Assembly: GCA_963169245.1 (NCBI GenBank)
Contig: CAUJEC010000167.1
Location: forward strand, 1 to 32,663
Length of the DNA stretch: 32,663 nt
Origin: Actinomycetota bacterium
GTDB lineage: Bacteria; Actinomycetota; Acidimicrobiia; Acidimicrobiales; Microtrichaceae
Reading direction: 5' to 3'
Shown: in pieces, positions 25,182 through 32,663 of the stretch
How the letters are laid out: each line of letters starts with the position of its first letter
Numbering within the stretch: position 1 is the first letter of the stretch
Translations under genes and position numbers: made by a program
The notes under the pieces: model-generated
What the model was told of the DNA's origin: nothing
The model's input: only the letters and a program-made list of their open reading frames with translations
The model's database searches: none

Positions 25182-25955
25182 TCACACGTCGAAGAGTCCG
25201 AGCACCGGAGCATGGTCCGATGGCTTGGTGCCCTTTCGGGCGTTGCGGTCAACCAGGTCCGCTTTCGACTTGGCCGCAAGTGAGGTGGACGACAGTAGGT
25301 AGTCGATTCGCATGCCTCGACGCTTGTGGAAGTCTCCATTGCGGTAATCCCAGAAGCTGTAGATTCCCGGGATCGGGTACCGCTGTCGGAGAGTGTCGAC
25401 GAGTCCCCAGTCGACAATGCGATCGATCGCATCCCGTTCGGGCTTGCTGACGTGTGTCATCCCCTCGAACGCCTTCGGGTTCCAGATGTCGATGTCGGTC
25501 GGTGCCACGTTCCAGTCTCCAAGGATCACAAGGTCCTCATCTGGAGTGTGATGACGGTCCAGATGATTCCGCAATCGAGCGAGCCATGAGAGCTTGTACT
25601 GATAGTGGTCGTTGGTCAGTTCCCGGCCATTTGGGACATAGACGCTTGCGACTCGCACTCCTCCACAGGTTGCCCAGACGATTCGGGAATCCGGATCGGG
25701 TTCCTCTCCATCGTCGAAGCCGTAGTGCGCAGCCTCAAGTCCAACCTTCGAGAGGATCGCGACACCGTTCCAGCGACCCTGTCCGAAATGGACCGAGTCG
25801 TAGCCCAGGCGGGCGAAGTCGAGACCGGGAAACTGGACGTCGGTCATCTTGGTCTCCTGCAGACACAGGACATCCGGCTGAACTCCCTCGAGCCACTCGA
25901 GCACCCGGGGCATTCGGGCGTTGAGCGAGTTCACGTTCCAGGTCGAAATCAACAC
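25182..25955 (-). CDS. xth: Exodeoxyribonuclease III
   Basis: AP endonuclease and 3'-5' exonuclease of base-excision repair, 257 residues. The motifs match the ExoIII fold: WNVNS with Asn7, LQETK with Glu34, GDWNVAP with Asp147 and Asn149, and SDHAPV with His248, the metal and catalytic residues. The GTG start at 25955 lies 7 bases after a TAGATT hexamer, pointing to a leaderless transcript, and gives the standard start MLISTWNVNS. It is divergent from kgd, with a 100-bp shared upstream region. Confidence 0.95.
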   Translation of the reverse strand: MLISTWNVNSLNARMPRVLEWLEGVQPDVLCLQETKMTDVQFPGLDFARLGYDSVHFGQGRWNGVAILSKVGLEAAHYGFDDGEEPDPDSRIVWATCGGVRVASVYVPNGRELTNDHYQYKLSWLARLRNHLDRHHTPDEDLVILGDWNVAPTDIDIWNPKAFEGMTHVSKPERDAIDRIVDWGLVDTLRQRYPIPGIYSFWDYRNGDFHKRRGMRIDYLLSSTSLAAKSKADLVDRNARKGTKPSDHAPVLGLFDV

Positions 25956-25962
25956 GTGTAGA

Positions 25963-25968
25963 AATCTA
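25963..25968 (-). promoter_or_regulatory. Leaderless -10 box for exonuclease III
   Basis: TAGATT (minus strand) ends 7 bases before GTG 25955; no Shine-Dalgarno sequence is visible in between. No convincing -35. Confidence 0.5.
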
Positions 25969-26043
25969 GGCGGCTGACGAGCAGTGCCGTGGAGCGCCTG
26001 GATCCTGCACGCTTGCGTGACCCGCTAGCTCACCCCGCCCGGA

Positions 26044-26049
26044 TAGGCT
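26044..26049 (+). promoter_or_regulatory. Leaderless -10 box for kgd
   Basis: TAGGCT ends 6 bases before the kgd GTG at 26056. No clear -35 is seen at 17-18 bases. Confidence 0.5.
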
Positions 26050-26055
26050 GAGAGC

Positions 26056-29000
26056 GTGGCCGATGAGCATGCCCCCGAAACTCTTGGACCGAACGCCTGG
26101 CTGGTCGAGGAGATGTACGAGAAGTACGTAGCCGACCCCCAGTCTGTGAATGACACCTGGAGGGAGTTCTTCGCCGGTTACAAGCGATCAGCCACCGGCG
26201 GGGTCAACACCGGAACGGCCGGAGTCACAACCACGAATGTCGACACAGCGACTGCGGCAGCAGCGGCATCGGTCACCGGAGCGACCCCACAGATCACCTT
26301 GGCTCAGGCCACGCCTGCACCGGCATCCTCTGGGAGCAGCCCATCCTCGGCGACAAGCGCTGCCGTTGCGACCAAACCGGCCGCCGCAGCACCTGCAGCC
26401 GCGACACCCAAGGCAGCGTCGACACCCAAGGTAGCGTCGACTCCATCGGGTAACGGCTCGTCCGCGCCCGTTGAACCAACCGGCGAACCGATCAGGGGCG
26501 CTGCATCACGAATCGTCACCAACATGGAGGCCAGCCTCGAGATCCCGACGGCAACCTCCTACCGAGAGGTCCCCGCCAAACTGCTCGAGATCAATCGCAG
26601 GGTCATCAACGGCTACCTAGGCCGAACGTCGGGTGGGAAGATCAGCTTCACCCACGTCATCGGGTACGCAATAGTTCGCGCTGTCGCGGATCACGTCCCG
26701 AACATGAACAACGCTTTCACCACCGACGCCGATGGCAAGCCGCTTCTCATCCGCAATGACCATGTCGGACTCGGAATCGCCATCGACTTGGAGAAGCGTG
26801 ACGGCACCCGGTCACTTCTGGTTCCTTGCATCAAGAACGCCGAGTCCATGGACTTCTCAGAGTTCAAGGCCGCATATGACGACCTGGTCCGCAAGGCGAA
26901 GACCAACAAGCTCGCCGTCGAGGATTTCGCCGGGACGACGATCACCCTAACCAACCCGGGAACCATCGGCACCGAGAGAAGCGTTCCGCGTCTGATGCCA
27001 TCCCAGGGTGCCATCATCGGCGTCGGGTCGATGGACTACCCGACCGGTTTCGCTGGAGCCGATCCCGCTGCCATCGCCAAGCTAGGCCTGTCCAAGGTGA
27101 TGACGATCTCGTCGACCTATGACCACCGGATCATTCAGGGCGCCGAGTCAGGTCTGATGCTCAAGAAGGTCGCCGAGTTGTTGATGGGCGACGGTGACTT
27201 CTACGAGGAGATCTTCAAGTCGATCGGCGTTCCATACGAGGCGGTCCTCTGGCGACAGGACGTGAACCCGCCCGACTCGGCCGACGGTGGCGATACCCAG
27301 CTTCGTAAGCAGATGCAGGTTGCGACGCTCATCAACATGTACCGAGTTCGCGGACACCTCATCGCAGACCTCGATCCGCTGTCAGCCAAACAGCCCGAGA
27401 TGCACCCGGAGTTGGATCCGGCGACCTATGGGCTGACCATCTGGGACCTCGATCGCGAGTTCCTGACCGGTGGTGTCACCGGGATCTATGCTCCAGTCGG
27501 CGGGGTGTCGAAGATGCCTCTGGGTGACATACTCCATGTGCTTCGCGACGCTTATTGCCGCACAATAGGCATCGAGTTCATGCACATCCAGGACCCCAGT
27601 GAGAAGCGCTGGATCCAGGAACAGGTCGAGGGCGCCAGCACCAAGCTGCCGGTGGACGACCAGCAACACATCCTCGACAAGTTGAACGCAGCCGAGGCGC
27701 TCGAGAAGTTCCTGGCGACCAAGTACGTAGGAGCGAAGCGTTTCGGACTCGAAGGCGGAGAGTCACTCATCCCGATTCTCGACGCGATCCTTGAGGCAGC
27801 GGCCGATGCCGATCTCGACTCGGCCTATATCGGCATGCCTCACCGCGGCCGACTCAACGTGCTGGTGAACATCGTGGGCAAGTCGTATGCCAAGTTGTTC
27901 CGCGAGTTCGAGGGCCATGTCGACCCCGACTCGATTCAGGGCTCCGGTGACGTCAAATACCACCTGGGACAACGTGGCACCTACGAGTCCCGCTCCGGCG
28001 GTCGCCTGCCACTGACCCTGGCGGCCAACCCGTCTCACCTCGAGGCGGTCAACCCGGTCGTCGAGGGAATGGCCAGAGCCCGCATGGACGCCATCCCCCA
28101 GGACCAGACCCGCGCCTTCCCGGTTCTGCCGATCCTGATGCACGGCGACGCCGCCTTCGCCGGGCAGGGGGTTGTGGCCGAGACTCTCAATCTCTCGGTC
28201 ATCAAGGGTTACCGAGTCGGCGGAACCATCCACGTGGTGGTCAACAATCAGCTCGGCTTCACGACCCCCCCGGAGTCCGCGCGCTCATCCGACTACTCCA
28301 CCGATGTCGCAAAGACCGTCCAGGCCCCGATCTTCCATGTCAACGGGGATGACCCCGAAGCATGTGTCCGCGTGGCTCGACTCGCGTTCGAGTATCGCCA
28401 GAAGTTCCACAAGGACGTCGTCATCGACATGGTGTGTTACCGACGCCACGGTCACAACGAGGGGGATGACCCCAGTTACACCCAGCCCCTCATGTACCAG
28501 CGGATCGAGGCACTTCGTAACGTCCGCATGCAATACGTCGAGACGCTTGTCCGGCGTGGCGACTTCAGCCTCGAAGAAGCGGAGGTGGCACTGCAGAACT
28601 TCCATGGCCGTCTGCAGCAGGCTCTTGACGAGACCCGACAGTCGGCACCTGAAAAAGAACATGTCGCCGCTCCGCATCCGCCGCTCGAGGGGGTTCTACC
28701 CCACATCGAGACGGGTATCTCGATGGAAGACATCAACTCCATCTATGGCGTGCTCAGCACAGTTCCCGAGGACTTCACCGTTCACCCCAAACTCGCAAAG
28801 CAGTTCCAGACGCGTGATGCGATGCTCGCCGGCGGCACAGTCGACTGGGCACTCGCCGAGGCGCTCGCATTTGGAAGCCTCCTCAAGGATGGCAAGTCGT
28901 TCCGACTCGCCGGCCAGGACTCTCGACGTGGCACGTTCTCGCATCGACACTCGACTCTCTTCGACTACCACACCGGAGCAGAGTACACGCCGCTGATTCG

Positions 29001-29898
29001 CATGCCGCGCAAGAACAATGCGCAGATGTGGATCTACGACTCGCTGCTCAGTGAATACGCCGCTCTCGGGTTCGAGTACGGGTATTCGGTTCAGAACCCT
29101 GATGCCCTCGTCATGTGGGAGGCACAGTTCGGCGACTTCGCCAACGGTGCGCAGATCATCATCGACCAGTACATCGTTGCCGCTGAGGACAAGTGGAAGC
29201 AGCGGTCCGGCCTGGTGCTCCTCCTCCCCCACGGTTACGAAGGACAGGGCCCCGAGCATTCCTCTGCCCGGCTCGAGCGGTTCCTCACGCTCTGCGCCGA
29301 GGACAATATCCAGATCTGTGTGCCCACCAACGCAGCACAGTTCTTCCACCTGCTTCGCCGTCAGGTGATGCTCGAGGAACGCAATCCGCTCATCGTCATC
29401 ACGCCCAAGTCCGGACTGCGGGACAAGCGTTGGAGATCACCAGTGGAGCGTCTCACCGAGGGCAACTTCTTGGAGCTGATACCCGATCGGTCACAGGATA
29501 TCGATCCTTCCACGGTCAAGCGACTGGTCCTCACCGCAGGAAAGATTGGCCATGAGGTGGCGACTCTGCGCGACGAGATGAAGGAGAACATCGCCGTGGC
29601 CCGGGTTGAACAACTCTACCCGTGGCCCTATGCCGCGATCGCCGAGTACATCTCACAGTTCCCGCAGCTCTCCGAACTGATCTGGCTGCAGGAGGAGCCC
29701 GAGAACATGGGCGCCTGGAACTCCATCAAGGGCCGCCTCTACGAGACGCACGGCTCAAATCTGACCATCAGGCGGATCAGCCGCCCAGACGAGGCAAGCC
29801 CAGCTACGGGTAGCCACAAGATCCACGCTCAGGAGCAGGACTTGATTCTTGTTGCGGCACTCTCGCCGCTTCAGCCCAAGAAGACCATCTTCCGCTGA
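26056..29898 (+). CDS. kgd: Multifunctional 2-oxoglutarate metabolism enzyme (Kgd/OdhA type)
   Basis: Protein of 1280 residues that fuses an E2-like succinyltransferase domain to the E1 component of 2-oxoglutarate dehydrogenase, the actinobacterial arrangement. It decarboxylates 2-oxoglutarate with ThDP and passes the product to lipoyl carriers. Order: the E1 N-terminal helix (LVEEMYEKYVADPQSV, 1-50); an Ala/Thr/Pro linker (50-140); the E2 catalytic domain (about 145-375) with the DHRxxxG motif YDHRIIQGAESG, catalytic His357; then E1 (about 395-1280) with the ThDP site HGDAAFAGQG at 696-705 and NNQLGFTT. There is no lipoyl domain, as in the family. GTG 26056 is set by the TAGGCT box upstream. 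It is followed by a hairpin in the convergent HAD gene. Confidence 0.97.
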   Translation: MADEHAPETLGPNAWLVEEMYEKYVADPQSVNDTWREFFAGYKRSATGGVNTGTAGVTTTNVDTATAAAAASVTGATPQITLAQATPAPASSGSSPSSATSAAVATKPAAAAPAAATPKAASTPKVASTPSGNGSSAPVEPTGEPIRGAASRIVTNMEASLEIPTATSYREVPAKLLEINRRVINGYLGRTSGGKISFTHVIGYAIVRAVADHVPNMNNAFTTDADGKPLLIRNDHVGLGIAIDLEKRDGTRSLLVPCIKNAESMDFSEFKAAYDDLVRKAKTNKLAVEDFAGTTITLTNPGTIGTERSVPRLMPSQGAIIGVGSMDYPTGFAGADPAAIAKLGLSKVMTISSTYDHRIIQGAESGLMLKKVAELLMGDGDFYEEIFKSIGVPYEAVLWRQDVNPPDSADGGDTQLRKQMQVATLINMYRVRGHLIADLDPLSAKQPEMHPELDPATYGLTIWDLDREFLTGGVTGIYAPVGGVSKMPLGDILHVLRDAYCRTIGIEFMHIQDPSEKRWIQEQVEGASTKLPVDDQQHILDKLNAAEALEKFLATKYVGAKRFGLEGGESLIPILDAILEAAADADLDSAYIGMPHRGRLNVLVNIVGKSYAKLFREFEGHVDPDSIQGSGDVKYHLGQRGTYESRSGGRLPLTLAANPSHLEAVNPVVEGMARARMDAIPQDQTRAFPVLPILMHGDAAFAGQGVVAETLNLSVIKGYRVGGTIHVVVNNQLGFTTPPESARSSDYSTDVAKTVQAPIFHVNGDDPEACVRVARLAFEYRQKFHKDVVIDMVCYRRHGHNEGDDPSYTQPLMYQRIEALRNVRMQYVETLVRRGDFSLEEAEVALQNFHGRLQQALDETRQSAPEKEHVAAPHPPLEGVLPHIETGISMEDINSIYGVLSTVPEDFTVHPKLAKQFQTRDAMLAGGTVDWALAEALAFGSLLKDGKSFRLAGQDSRRGTFSHRHSTLFDYHTGAEYTPLIRMPRKNNAQMWIYDSLLSEYAALGFEYGYSVQNPDALVMWEAQFGDFANGAQIIIDQYIVAAEDKWKQRSGLVLLLPHGYEGQGPEHSSARLERFLTLCAEDNIQICVPTNAAQFFHLLRRQVMLEERNPLIVITPKSGLRDKRWRSPVERLTEGNFLELIPDRSQDIDPSTVKRLVLTAGKIGHEVATLRDEMKENIAVARVEQLYPWPYAAIAEYISQFPQLSELIWLQEEPENMGAWNSIKGRLYETHGSNLTIRRISRPDEASPATGSHKIHAQEQDLILVAALSPLQPKKTIFR
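26995..27024 (+). repeat. kgd copy of the 30-nt repeat
   Basis: Codons 314-323 of kgd, in the conserved SQGAIIGVG strand of the E2 domain. It is identical to 23220-23249 upstream of parD, 3775 bp away in the same orientation. Confidence 0.95.
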
Positions 29899-29937
29899 TC
29901 TGGAGGGCAAGTGGCTGGAACCAACCAGCGTTTGAGA

Positions 29938-30573
29938 TCAATCGGGTGACAGGATCGAAATACCTGTCACCCGCTCCAGTTCTGCGATCGCTTCGAAGGG
30001 GTCGCAAACCTTGATGGTCGTCATGCCCATCTCACGCGCAGGTCGCAGGTTGATTCCAAGGTCGTCGAGAAATACGACCTGATCTGGTGAGACGCCAACT
30101 CGCTCGAGAGCCACCCGGTAGAAATCCGGTTCGGGCTTGCGGCACCCAACCACCGACGACTCAATCACTGCATCGAAATACCCGAGGATCTCACCGAAGG
30201 TCCCCCCGCTCGCCCACTCGGGATTTCCGGACACGAAGTTGTTCGTGAGCAGAGCTGTAGCGAAGTGTTTCCTGCATTTCGCCAATGCTGTGATCATCTC
30301 TGGTCTCACTTCGCCCTGAAGGCATCCGATCACCTCTGTGCCGTCCAACTCGATTCCTAGGGCCGATGCCTCTGTCTCGAATTCACCAACGAAGGTGGCC
30401 ACGTCGGTCTCTCCACGCTCCAACCTTGCCCAGGCGTTGTCATCGGGATTGGATGCGTTGATCGAACGGATCGTACCGACGTCGATTCCGATTCGTCGCT
30501 CATAGCGCTCAAAGGCTTCGAAGGGGCTTGAGAGAATCACGCCGCCGAAGTCGAAGAACACTGCTGAGATCAC
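29938..30573 (-). CDS. HAD-superfamily hydrolase
   Basis: Protein of 211 residues of HAD subfamily IA. Motif I is FFDFGGVI with nucleophile Asp8; the usual second Asp is Gly, as in several HAD members related to epoxide-hydrolase N-terminal phosphatases. Motif II is ALLTNN, motif III is the Lys in CRKPEPDFY, and motif IV is VVFLDD. It probably hydrolyses a phosphate ester; the substrate is unknown. The second GTG (30573) is preferred over the first (30579) because TAGGCT lies 7 bases upstream and the product then starts MISAVFFDFGG like its relatives. It converges with kgd, with 39 bp between stops. Confidence 0.9.
   Translation of the reverse strand: MISAVFFDFGGVILSSPFEAFERYERRIGIDVGTIRSINASNPDDNAWARLERGETDVATFVGEFETEASALGIELDGTEVIGCLQGEVRPEMITALAKCRKHFATALLTNNFVSGNPEWASGGTFGEILGYFDAVIESSVVGCRKPEPDFYRVALERVGVSPDQVVFLDDLGINLRPAREMGMTTIKVCDPFEAIAELERVTGISILSPD
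29943..29973. terminator. Hairpin at the kgd/HAD convergence, inside the HAD 3' end
   Basis: A perfect 11-bp inverted repeat (CGGGTGACAGG/CCTGTCACCCG) with a 9-nt loop. It lies 45 bp after the kgd stop but within the last codons of the HAD gene. There is no T-run, so termination is inferred only from its position. Confidence 0.45.
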
Positions 30574-30580
30574 CGTCACA

Positions 30581-30586
30581 AGCCTA
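30581..30586 (-). promoter_or_regulatory. Leaderless -10 box for the HAD gene
   Basis: TAGGCT (minus strand), the same hexamer as at kgd, ends 7 bases before GTG 30573. Confidence 0.45.
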
Positions 30587-30707
30587 ACGGAGCCAGATCA
30601 TCAGTCGATGTATTCTTTCATTTTGCAACTGTTTTTACATCATGTAGATGAAACTGCGATCAATTGCACCGCTTCGGTCAGTTTTCCTGCTTCACTTGAC
30701 ATTCGAA

Positions 30708-32114
30708 ATGCCCGATTCACACCTCGTCGTTGACGGATCCAATATTGCTACCGAGGGACGAACAGTGCCCTCGCTCGCGCAGCTCGACGAGGCTGTGCGC
30801 ACGTTCACGTCCGAATACGATTACGACAACGTCATCGTCATTGTCGACGCAACCTTTGCTCACCGGATCGATCCATCGGAGCGGGAGATGTACGAAGAGG
30901 CGATCGTGGCCGGCGAGATGCTCACTCCCCCGGCTGGTGCCATCGGCAGGGGGGATGCCTTCGTACTGGAGATTGCCGACCGTTCCGGTGGAGCGGTCCT
31001 CTCCAATGATTCGTTCCAGGAGTTCCACGCAGATCACGAATGGCTCTTCGACGAAGGCCGACTCTGGGGAGGCAAGCCAGTACCGGGCATCGGTTGGGTG
31101 TTTGTGACGAGGCTCCCTGTCAGAGGGCCTGCCTCGCATAGGAGCAAGGCCTCTGCCGCCCGGAAACACAAGTCGTCAACAGGGACGGAGACAAAGTCGT
31201 CACGAGCCAAGGGCGGGTCGTCCAAGGCTGGCTCCGCGACGGGATCGGCTGCAGCGAAGGTTTCGAGATCAAAGACATCCGCGGCCAAGCCATCAGCGTC
31301 CAAAGACGTTGCACCCAAGTCAAATGCGCCGAAGGCAGCCGTTGCTAAGACAACAACACCTCGCAAGGCCGTCGCCGGTGCGAGCAGACCGAAGATCGGT
31401 GACACAATTCCAGTTGCGTCGCCGACAGCGGCCTCTAAGCCACAGGCCAGTGGATCGAGAGCGAAGAAGGGTGACACTCACAACACTCCGGCTGTCTTCC
31501 TGGCGTTCGTAACCGATCACGCCGTCGGCAACCAGGTCGAGGGCGAGGTTGTCGAGTTCTCATCTCATGGCGCCTACGTGCTTTCTGACGGCGCTCGCTG
31601 CTACATCTCTCTCAAGTCGATGGGCGACCCCCCACCCAAGAGCCCTCGTGAGGTGCTCAAGGTTGGAGAGAATCGCTCCTTTGTCGTGCAAGGTTTCGAT
31701 ACTCCACGTCGTGGAGTTGACCTTGCGCTACCCGACCTCATCTCGGTCGGGGTCCAACAGGCAGGTGAGTCCGAAATCTCGTCGGCGCGTACGTCGTCGA
31801 GGTCAGGTTCATCGGCCGTCGACCAACCCCTCCTGACACAGGGGGATGCCGAGGAGGCAACAGTGGCAACAGCCAAGAAAGCACCAGCAAAGAAAGCAAC
31901 GCCAGCTAAGAAGGCTCCGGCCAAGAAAGCGGCACCAGCTAAGAAGGCTCCGGCCAAGAAAGCGGCACCAGCTAAGAAGGCTCCGGCCAAGAAGGCCCCA
32001 GCCAAGAAGGCAGCACCAGCCAAGAAGGCAGCACCAGCCAAGAAGGCCCCAGCCAAGAAGGCCCCAGCCAAGAAGGCAGCACCAGCCAAGAAGGCCCCAG
32101 CAAAGAAGAAGTAG
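30708..32114 (+). CDS. NYN-domain (Zc3h12a-like) ribonuclease with S1 domain and lysine-rich tail
   Basis: Protein of 468 residues in three parts. Residues 1-140 are a NYN/PIN-type RNase domain: VVDGSNIATEG (Asp9, Asn12), VIVDATF (Asp47), GRGDAFVL (Asp83) and LSNDSFQEF (Asp101) supply the acidic metal site. A Ser/Lys/Ala-rich linker follows to about 265. Residues about 274-342 look like an S1 RNA-binding domain (VEGEVVEFSSHGAYVLSDG, then GENRSFVVQGFDTPRRGVDLAL, read in parts). The last about 70 residues are KKAPAKKA repeats like histone H1 or mycobacterial HupB. ATG 30708 starts right before the nuclease fold; ATG 30648 would add 20 residues. Neither has a good Shine-Dalgarno site. The likely role is RNA cleavage or processing near nucleic acid (inference). 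Confidence 0.85.
   Translation: MPDSHLVVDGSNIATEGRTVPSLAQLDEAVRTFTSEYDYDNVIVIVDATFAHRIDPSEREMYEEAIVAGEMLTPPAGAIGRGDAFVLEIADRSGGAVLSNDSFQEFHADHEWLFDEGRLWGGKPVPGIGWVFVTRLPVRGPASHRSKASAARKHKSSTGTETKSSRAKGGSSKAGSATGSAAAKVSRSKTSAAKPSASKDVAPKSNAPKAAVAKTTTPRKAVAGASRPKIGDTIPVASPTAASKPQASGSRAKKGDTHNTPAVFLAFVTDHAVGNQVEGEVVEFSSHGAYVLSDGARCYISLKSMGDPPPKSPREVLKVGENRSFVVQGFDTPRRGVDLALPDLISVGVQQAGESEISSARTSSRSGSSAVDQPLLTQGDAEEATVATAKKAPAKKATPAKKAPAKKAAPAKKAPAKKAAPAKKAPAKKAPAKKAAPAKKAAPAKKAPAKKAPAKKAAPAKKAPAKKK
31872..32111 (+). repeat. Tandem repeats encoding a KKAPA tail
   Basis: Repeats of 15-18 bp arranged in higher-order units; one 33-bp unit is repeated exactly at 31905-31937 and 31938-31970. They encode AKKAPAKKAAP-type sequence, and the coding frame is kept throughout. 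The array is coding and lacks CRISPR-like spacers. Confidence 0.9.
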
Positions 32115-32136
32115 CTCAACGCTGCACTTGATTTTT

Positions 32137-32175
32137 CGAGTTGGTCCTGGGTGCAGCGTGCCCGGGACCAACTCG
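32137..32175. terminator. Strong hairpin between the NYN gene and ettA
   Basis: A 15-bp stem with one G-T pair (32137-32151 with 32161-32175) and a 9-nt loop. No T-run follows on either strand. The alternative pairing CGCTGCAC (32120-32127) with GTGCAGCG (32151-32158) would use its loop and compete with it. Confidence 0.55.
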
Positions 32176-32224
32176 TTCATCAGCTCATGCCACAACGGTG
32201 AACTACGGAGGTAGCACCGCGGTT

Positions 32225-32236
32225 TAAGGGCCCTTA
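32225..32236. promoter_or_regulatory. 12-bp palindrome at the ettA promoter
   Basis: TAAGGGCCCTTA is a perfect palindrome at the -35 position relative to the TACGAT box of ettA. Possible operator. Confidence 0.35.
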
Positions 32237-32247
32237 CGACCGACCTA

Positions 32248-32253
32248 TACGAT
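32248..32253 (+). promoter_or_regulatory. Leaderless -10 box for ettA
   Basis: TACGAT ends 6 bases before the ATG at 32260, with no Shine-Dalgarno sequence at normal spacing except a weak AGGG. Confidence 0.5.
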
Positions 32254-32259
32254 CAGGGC

Positions 32260-32663
32260 ATGGCAGCGCAGTACATCTTCACCATGCACAAGGTGAGCAA
32301 GTTCGTCCCGCCCGACCGGGACGTCCTAAAGGACATCTCCCTCAGCTTCTTCCCTGGTGCGAAGATCGGTGTCATCGGAGCGAATGGCTCTGGAAAGTCG
32401 ACCCTGTTGAAGATCATGGCGGGCATCGACGACCATTTCACCGGAGAAGCGAGGCTGACGCCCGGCTTCACCGTCGGGATGCTGGAGCAGGAGCCTCAGC
32501 TCGACCCCGACAAGGACGTGATCGGAAACATCATGGACGGCGTCGCTGCCGTCTCAGGACTGTTGACGGAGTACGACGCTCTGATGGCGTCATGGAGCGA
32601 CCCAGAGGCCGACTACGAAAAGCTCGGAGCACAACAGGCCGAACTTGAGGCCAAGATCGAAGC
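32260..32663 (+). CDS. ettA: Energy-dependent translational throttle protein EttA (partial)
   Basis: First 134 residues of an ABC-F ATPase; the frame runs off the window. The N-terminus MAAQYIFTMHKVSKF and the LSFFPGAKIGVIGANGSGKS region (Walker A at 40-48), followed by LKIMAGIDDHFTGEARLTPG and VGMLEQEPQLD, are close to EttA, which binds the ribosomal E site and gates translation in response to the ATP/ADP ratio. The segment after about residue 95 is the start of the inserted arm domain. Two palindromic or hairpin elements precede the gene, which may matter because several ABC-F genes are controlled in their leaders. Confidence 0.92.
   Translation, partial: MAAQYIFTMHKVSKFVPPDRDVLKDISLSFFPGAKIGVIGANGSGKSTLLKIMAGIDDHFTGEARLTPGFTVGMLEQEPQLDPDKDVIGNIMDGVAAVSGLLTEYDALMASWSDPEADYEKLGAQQAELEAKIE

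Noticed and set aside
26400-26440. Short repeats in the kgd linker (ACACCCAAGG units)
   Set aside because: They are ordinary low-complexity Ala/Thr/Pro/Lys linker coding sequence, common in this enzyme family.
23220-27024. Integrative element bounded by the 30-nt direct repeats
   Set aside because: The right copy lies about 940 bp inside kgd and the interval contains ordinary genes plus the kgd 5' end; no integrase is present. The duplication itself is kept as a finding.
31872-32111. Regular repeat array that might suggest CRISPR
   Set aside because: Units are in-frame coding repeats with no unique spacers, no leader and no cas genes nearby.
31601-32119. Minus-strand 172-codon frame with GAFLAGA repeats that looks like a membrane protein
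   Set aside because: It is the antisense shadow of the lysine-rich repeat tail of the NYN protein.

Overview
The window looks like chromosomal DNA of a high-GC actinomycete, most likely of the class Acidimicrobiia or a close relative. This rests on several things seen here. There is a Kgd-type 2-oxoglutarate enzyme with an E2-like domain fused in front of E1, a GTP-type PEP carboxykinase, and a SepIVA-like coiled-coil protein in the block SepIVA-yceD-rpmF-acp-rnc-fpg-smc. There is also a UvrD2-like helicase with an HRDC domain, and many genes seem to start with no 5' leader (TANNNT six to eight bases before ATG or GTG). No rRNA, tRNA, CRISPR array or prophage was recognised.

Layout. Bases 1-12241 are one minus-strand housekeeping block. 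In transcription order it runs: degenerate FakA/DAK2-like protein, recG, lipoprotein, rsmD, coaD, SepIVA-like, yceD, rpmF, acyl carrier protein, rnc, Fpg-like protein, smc (cut by the window edge). It serves translation, CoA and lipid cofactor supply, division and chromosome maintenance. Divergent from it, 12488-15087 carries rpmB, a small cold-shock-like protein and pckG on the plus strand, closed by a strong bidirectional hairpin. Bases 15230-17610 (minus) hold two membrane proteins and an alpha-methylacyl-CoA racemase-type enzyme. Bases 17719-19661 (plus) are an overlapping galT-galK pair. A PH-SHOCT membrane protein (minus) and a thioredoxin (plus) flank a 16-bp palindrome, followed by uvrD2.

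Bases 23195-24367 are the only accessory-looking part: a parDE toxin-antitoxin pair, then about 420 bp of decayed DNA with an IS630-type transposase tail and a broken SHOCT-like remnant. Upstream of parD lies a perfect 30-nt copy of codons 314-323 of kgd, in frame and beginning at an ATG. Then follow a PaaI-type thioesterase and exonuclease III (minus), kgd (plus), a HAD phosphatase (minus), a NYN-S1-lysine-rich-tail protein (plus) and the start of ettA (plus, cut by the edge).

The observations most worth a second look are: (1) the kgd fragment and 24-codon leader ORF before parDE; (2) an Fpg-fold protein in the normal fpg position that has lost almost all known catalytic and damage-reading residues; (3) a FakA/DAK2-like protein in its usual place beside recG but without the metal-binding Asp motif; (4) a nuclease-S1-histone-like fusion; (5) the repeated leaderless promoter pattern, with palindromes over two of those promoters.
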